Below, piece by piece: positions 62,020-64,000 of a DNA stretch of 64,000 bases. Within the stretch, counting starts at the first letter, position 1. Each line of letters begins with the position of its first letter. The notes below the pieces were generated by a model, which worked only from the letters and a program-made list of their open reading frames with translations, did no database searches and was not told the origin of the DNA. The DNA lies in NCBI GenBank assembly GCA_015039315.1, contig WIDE01000028.1, forward strand, positions 140,676 through 204,675, written 5' to 3'. The translations under genes were made by a program, and so were the position numbers. This DNA comes from Clavulina sp. PMI_390 (taxonomy: Eukaryota > Basidiomycota > Agaricomycetes > Cantharellales > Hydnaceae).

Positions 62020-62764
62020 GTGGAATTACGATGACGAGCCAGATCTAGAATCTACCCAGTACGTACAACAACCACCCCAGGATATAGGGTAAGAACTATG
62101 ACTAGTGACGGTCTTGAATTGGAATTATGATGGCGAAGCTAACCAGAACGACGCATGCATCAACCAGCGACCAAAAAGCGAACTTGTAAGAAGAAAGAAG
62201 CGAAAGTGGTGGAATTACGATGGTGACGGCTCCTTAAAGGACACTGGCACACATCAACCAAACACAAGCCGTAGGAAAGAAGAATGTGAGGATAACAAGT
62301 GTCCTTGATGGTGATCTATGAAGCCGTGGAATTACGATGGCGCGACCAATGAGAGCAGCGCATGCATCAACCAAAAACCCAAATGGAAATAAATTTAGGA
62401 TGTGAATGGATGGAGCATCGGACGTGGAATTATGATGGTGAAGGCTCTTGGTAGAGTTTGTCCACTCACCAACCAAGATCCAATGCAATGAGACCAAAGA
62501 AGAAAATGACGAGTGAAGAGTGAAGGAGAAGCAAATGAATGGGTGGAATTATGATGGCGCAAGCCGTTTTGAAGCATACGCGCACCAACCACAGGAAGCG
62601 GACACGAATCGAAGGGAAAGAATGAGAAGAACCTTTGGGATTACGACGACCAATCTGAGAGTAGTAGATACGCCAACCAAGGAGTAGATAGAGAATGAGG
62701 GGAAGGGAGCCTGTGGGATTATATGATGACGAATCCAGCTGAATGCTAGTACGCGCATCAACCA
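62020..62764. repeat. array of eight two-box repeats, about 78-119 bp period
   Basis: Eight copies of box A, consensus GTGGAATTAYGATGGYG, have their TGG at 62021, 62120, 62210, 62327, 62425, 62544, 62636 and 62714. Each is followed 38-48 bp later by box B, ending ACGCRYRYMAACCA (or close variants). After box B comes a purine-rich linker. The last two copies are the most diverged. The array fills the convergent spacer between the glycosyltransferase stop (61685) and the MFS stop (62807), so it would lie in 3' UTRs or a non-coding transcript. Box A can be translated WNYDG, but box B falls in different frames and stops interrupt the array. Confidence 0.85.
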
Positions 62765-62806
62765 ATCGACTAAATCAAGGATAGAATGGGAAAGAGAAAG
62801 GTGATG

Positions 62807-64000
62807 CTAGATGAGGTCAGCCGTCGAAACTGCTGCTGAAGGATTGGCGGCAGGCAAAGCGCCAGAGTTCAGTGCTTCAACGGCCGTGACACTTTTCTCC
62901 TCATCAGGGGACTGCCTTTCCTCCAGACCCCAATTTTCGTCCGTAACAACGGAGAGTGGGAGTCCTTTGGCCGGAAGGGCGACCAGCAAGCCAAGACCAG
63001 CCAGCCCAGCTGCAGCATACCAGATGTTACGGATGCCGATGCTGAACGCGTCACGAACTTGTGATCGCAGAGGCTCTGCGAGAGAAGGAATCCGGGGTAC
63101 AAGCGCATACGACAGTTCGGCCCCAGCAGGGAACTGGGATAGCAGCTCAGAAGGGAGACGGCGAGTAAGAGTATTCTGGAGGATTGTGATACCAACTGTG
63201 ATACCGAACGTCCTGCAAAGTCGTAAAACAACATTAGCACTGCAGTCTCGACTTTGGAAAGAAAAAATACTTGCTGGCCAAATTGCCTGAACCAGAACAT
63301 CAAGGCAAGTGCACTGGCGGTATCACGAACATCTAGAGGCGCTTGGACAGGGTATTGAGGAATGATGTACATTAGGCCCAGAGCAATGGCAGCGGGAACC
63401 TGGAGGCCTGCACCCATCGCGATGGAGGAACTTGAACGCAGGAGAGAAAGGATGCCATACGTAGCCACAATAAGGGGCCATGCAATGAGCATCTGTGGTC
63501 GATACTTGCCGGTAGAAGCAACAGACGCCCCCACCATGATAGCCACTGGAGCTGTAACGCGAAAAAAAAAATAGTGAGCTAGAGTACGCGCATCATTGGC
63601 TAAGCCTTCGCACCAACTACAAAGGCTGTCGGGAACATCAGCACTCCAGATATAATTGCAGACTTGAGTTTCGCCGCTTGGAAGTAGGTCGGCATGTAGT
63701 AGGGTACCAACGTTGATACCAACCCGTGGATAAACGTTTGCAGGTATCTGAGAGCCGGTCCATAAGCTTGATGACATAGAGAGAAAAAATCTAGCACACT
63801 CACCCGCTCAAACTGGTGCGATTATTGAGGAGCCTTAAAGGAATTGTAGGCTTTCTTCCCAGGGGACTGCGTTCCATAGCGGCCACATTGTCGTCGCCAA
63901 CGGTCTGCTTCTCAACGATTCCAGTCAAGGCCGTGTTAACAGGCTGGCGTTCGATATATCCTTCATATGCTAGAAAGACTGCCATCCCTGAAAACCCTAC
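62807..64000 (-). CDS. major facilitator superfamily transporter, C-terminal part (5' end beyond window)
   Basis: Partial gene running off the right edge. From the edge inward it reads GRKPTIPLRLLNNRTSLSG, then membrane helices (YLQTFIHGLVSTLVPYYMPT, LIAWPLIVATYGILSLLRSS, GAGLQVPAAIALGLMYIIPQ). TASALALMFWFRQFGQTFGI follows, then a last helix (IRNIWYAAAGLAGLGLLVAL) and a charged cytoplasmic tail ending at 62807. The order and the FRQFGQTFGI motif fit the 14-helix drug:H+ antiporter (DHA2-like) group of fungal MFS proteins. The substrate is unknown. Introns are about 50-70 nt. The repeat array lies immediately downstream. Confidence 0.85.

Noticed and set aside
62105..62308. 67-codon ORF over repeat units 2 and 3 as a peptide gene
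   Set aside because: It covers only two of eight units. The conserved second box changes frame between units and stops follow. Kept as a finding, not as a gene.
62020..62764. CRISPR-like array
   Set aside because: Repeats are degenerate, have irregular spacing and two separate boxes, and the genome is eukaryotic.
62234..62765. Three minus-strand ORFs of 65-99 codons across the repeat array
   Set aside because: They are different frames through the same repeated boxes and share no consistent protein repeat. They start at the GATG of box B by chance.

Overview
The window is a gene-dense piece of a fungal nuclear genome, most likely a basidiomycete of the Agaricomycetes. The proteins are eukaryotic (BUB3, clathrin light chain, PEX14, complex I subunit, mitochondrial EF-Tu and glycine cleavage H protein). 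Almost every gene is cut by several GT-AG introns of about 45-70 nt, and neighbouring genes are separated by only 50-400 bp. A Rhizoctonia/Ceratobasidium-like relative is possible, but that is inference. I see no ribosomal or tRNA genes, no recognisable transposase or reverse transcriptase, and no CRISPR.

Layout. 1-2.86 kb has no identifiable gene, but holds a chain of short introns that looks like an unidentified minus-strand gene or remnant. 2.86-9.2 kb is a divergent pair of sugar/polyol dehydrogenases (SDR on minus, zinc ADH on plus) with unusually long introns. 9.2-12.9 kb is gene-poor. 12.9-23.4 kb holds BUB3, a VPS68/TMEM50 protein, TFIIE-alpha, an uncharacterised Ser-rich protein that may be spliced to a UBE3D-type E3 ligase, and the golgin RUD3. 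23.7-28.7 kb is a tandem duplication of an FMN oxidoreductase (old yellow enzyme family). 29-36.3 kb holds clathrin light chain, an alpha/beta-hydrolase-fold protein without a normal nucleophile elbow, a membrane SH3 protein, complex I NDUFB11 and glycine cleavage H protein. 36.5-49 kb holds a GRIP golgin (IMH1-like), PEX14, LSM2, a small ABM-domain protein, ribulose-5-phosphate epimerase, mitochondrial EF-Tu and RIO2. 49-61.7 kb holds NAA40, phosphoacetylglucosamine mutase, a CSL transcription factor, pyruvate kinase and a GT32-like glycosyltransferase. 61.7-64 kb is a convergent spacer with an eight-unit repeat array, followed by the 3' part of an MFS transporter that runs off the window.

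Most genes are unrelated housekeeping functions arranged in alternating divergent and convergent pairs. Two local groupings may be functional: the divergent dehydrogenase pair and the tandem FMN oxidoreductases. The most unusual items are the repeat array at 62.0-62.8 kb, three micro-exons (9, 12 and 13 nt) inside catalytic motifs, two introns that need GC donors, an acidic insertion of about 72 residues in the structural-zinc loop of the ADH, and introns of 0.7-1.5 kb in the dehydrogenase pair. Exon coordinates come from reading splice sites by eye and checking that reading phase closes. No database search was run.
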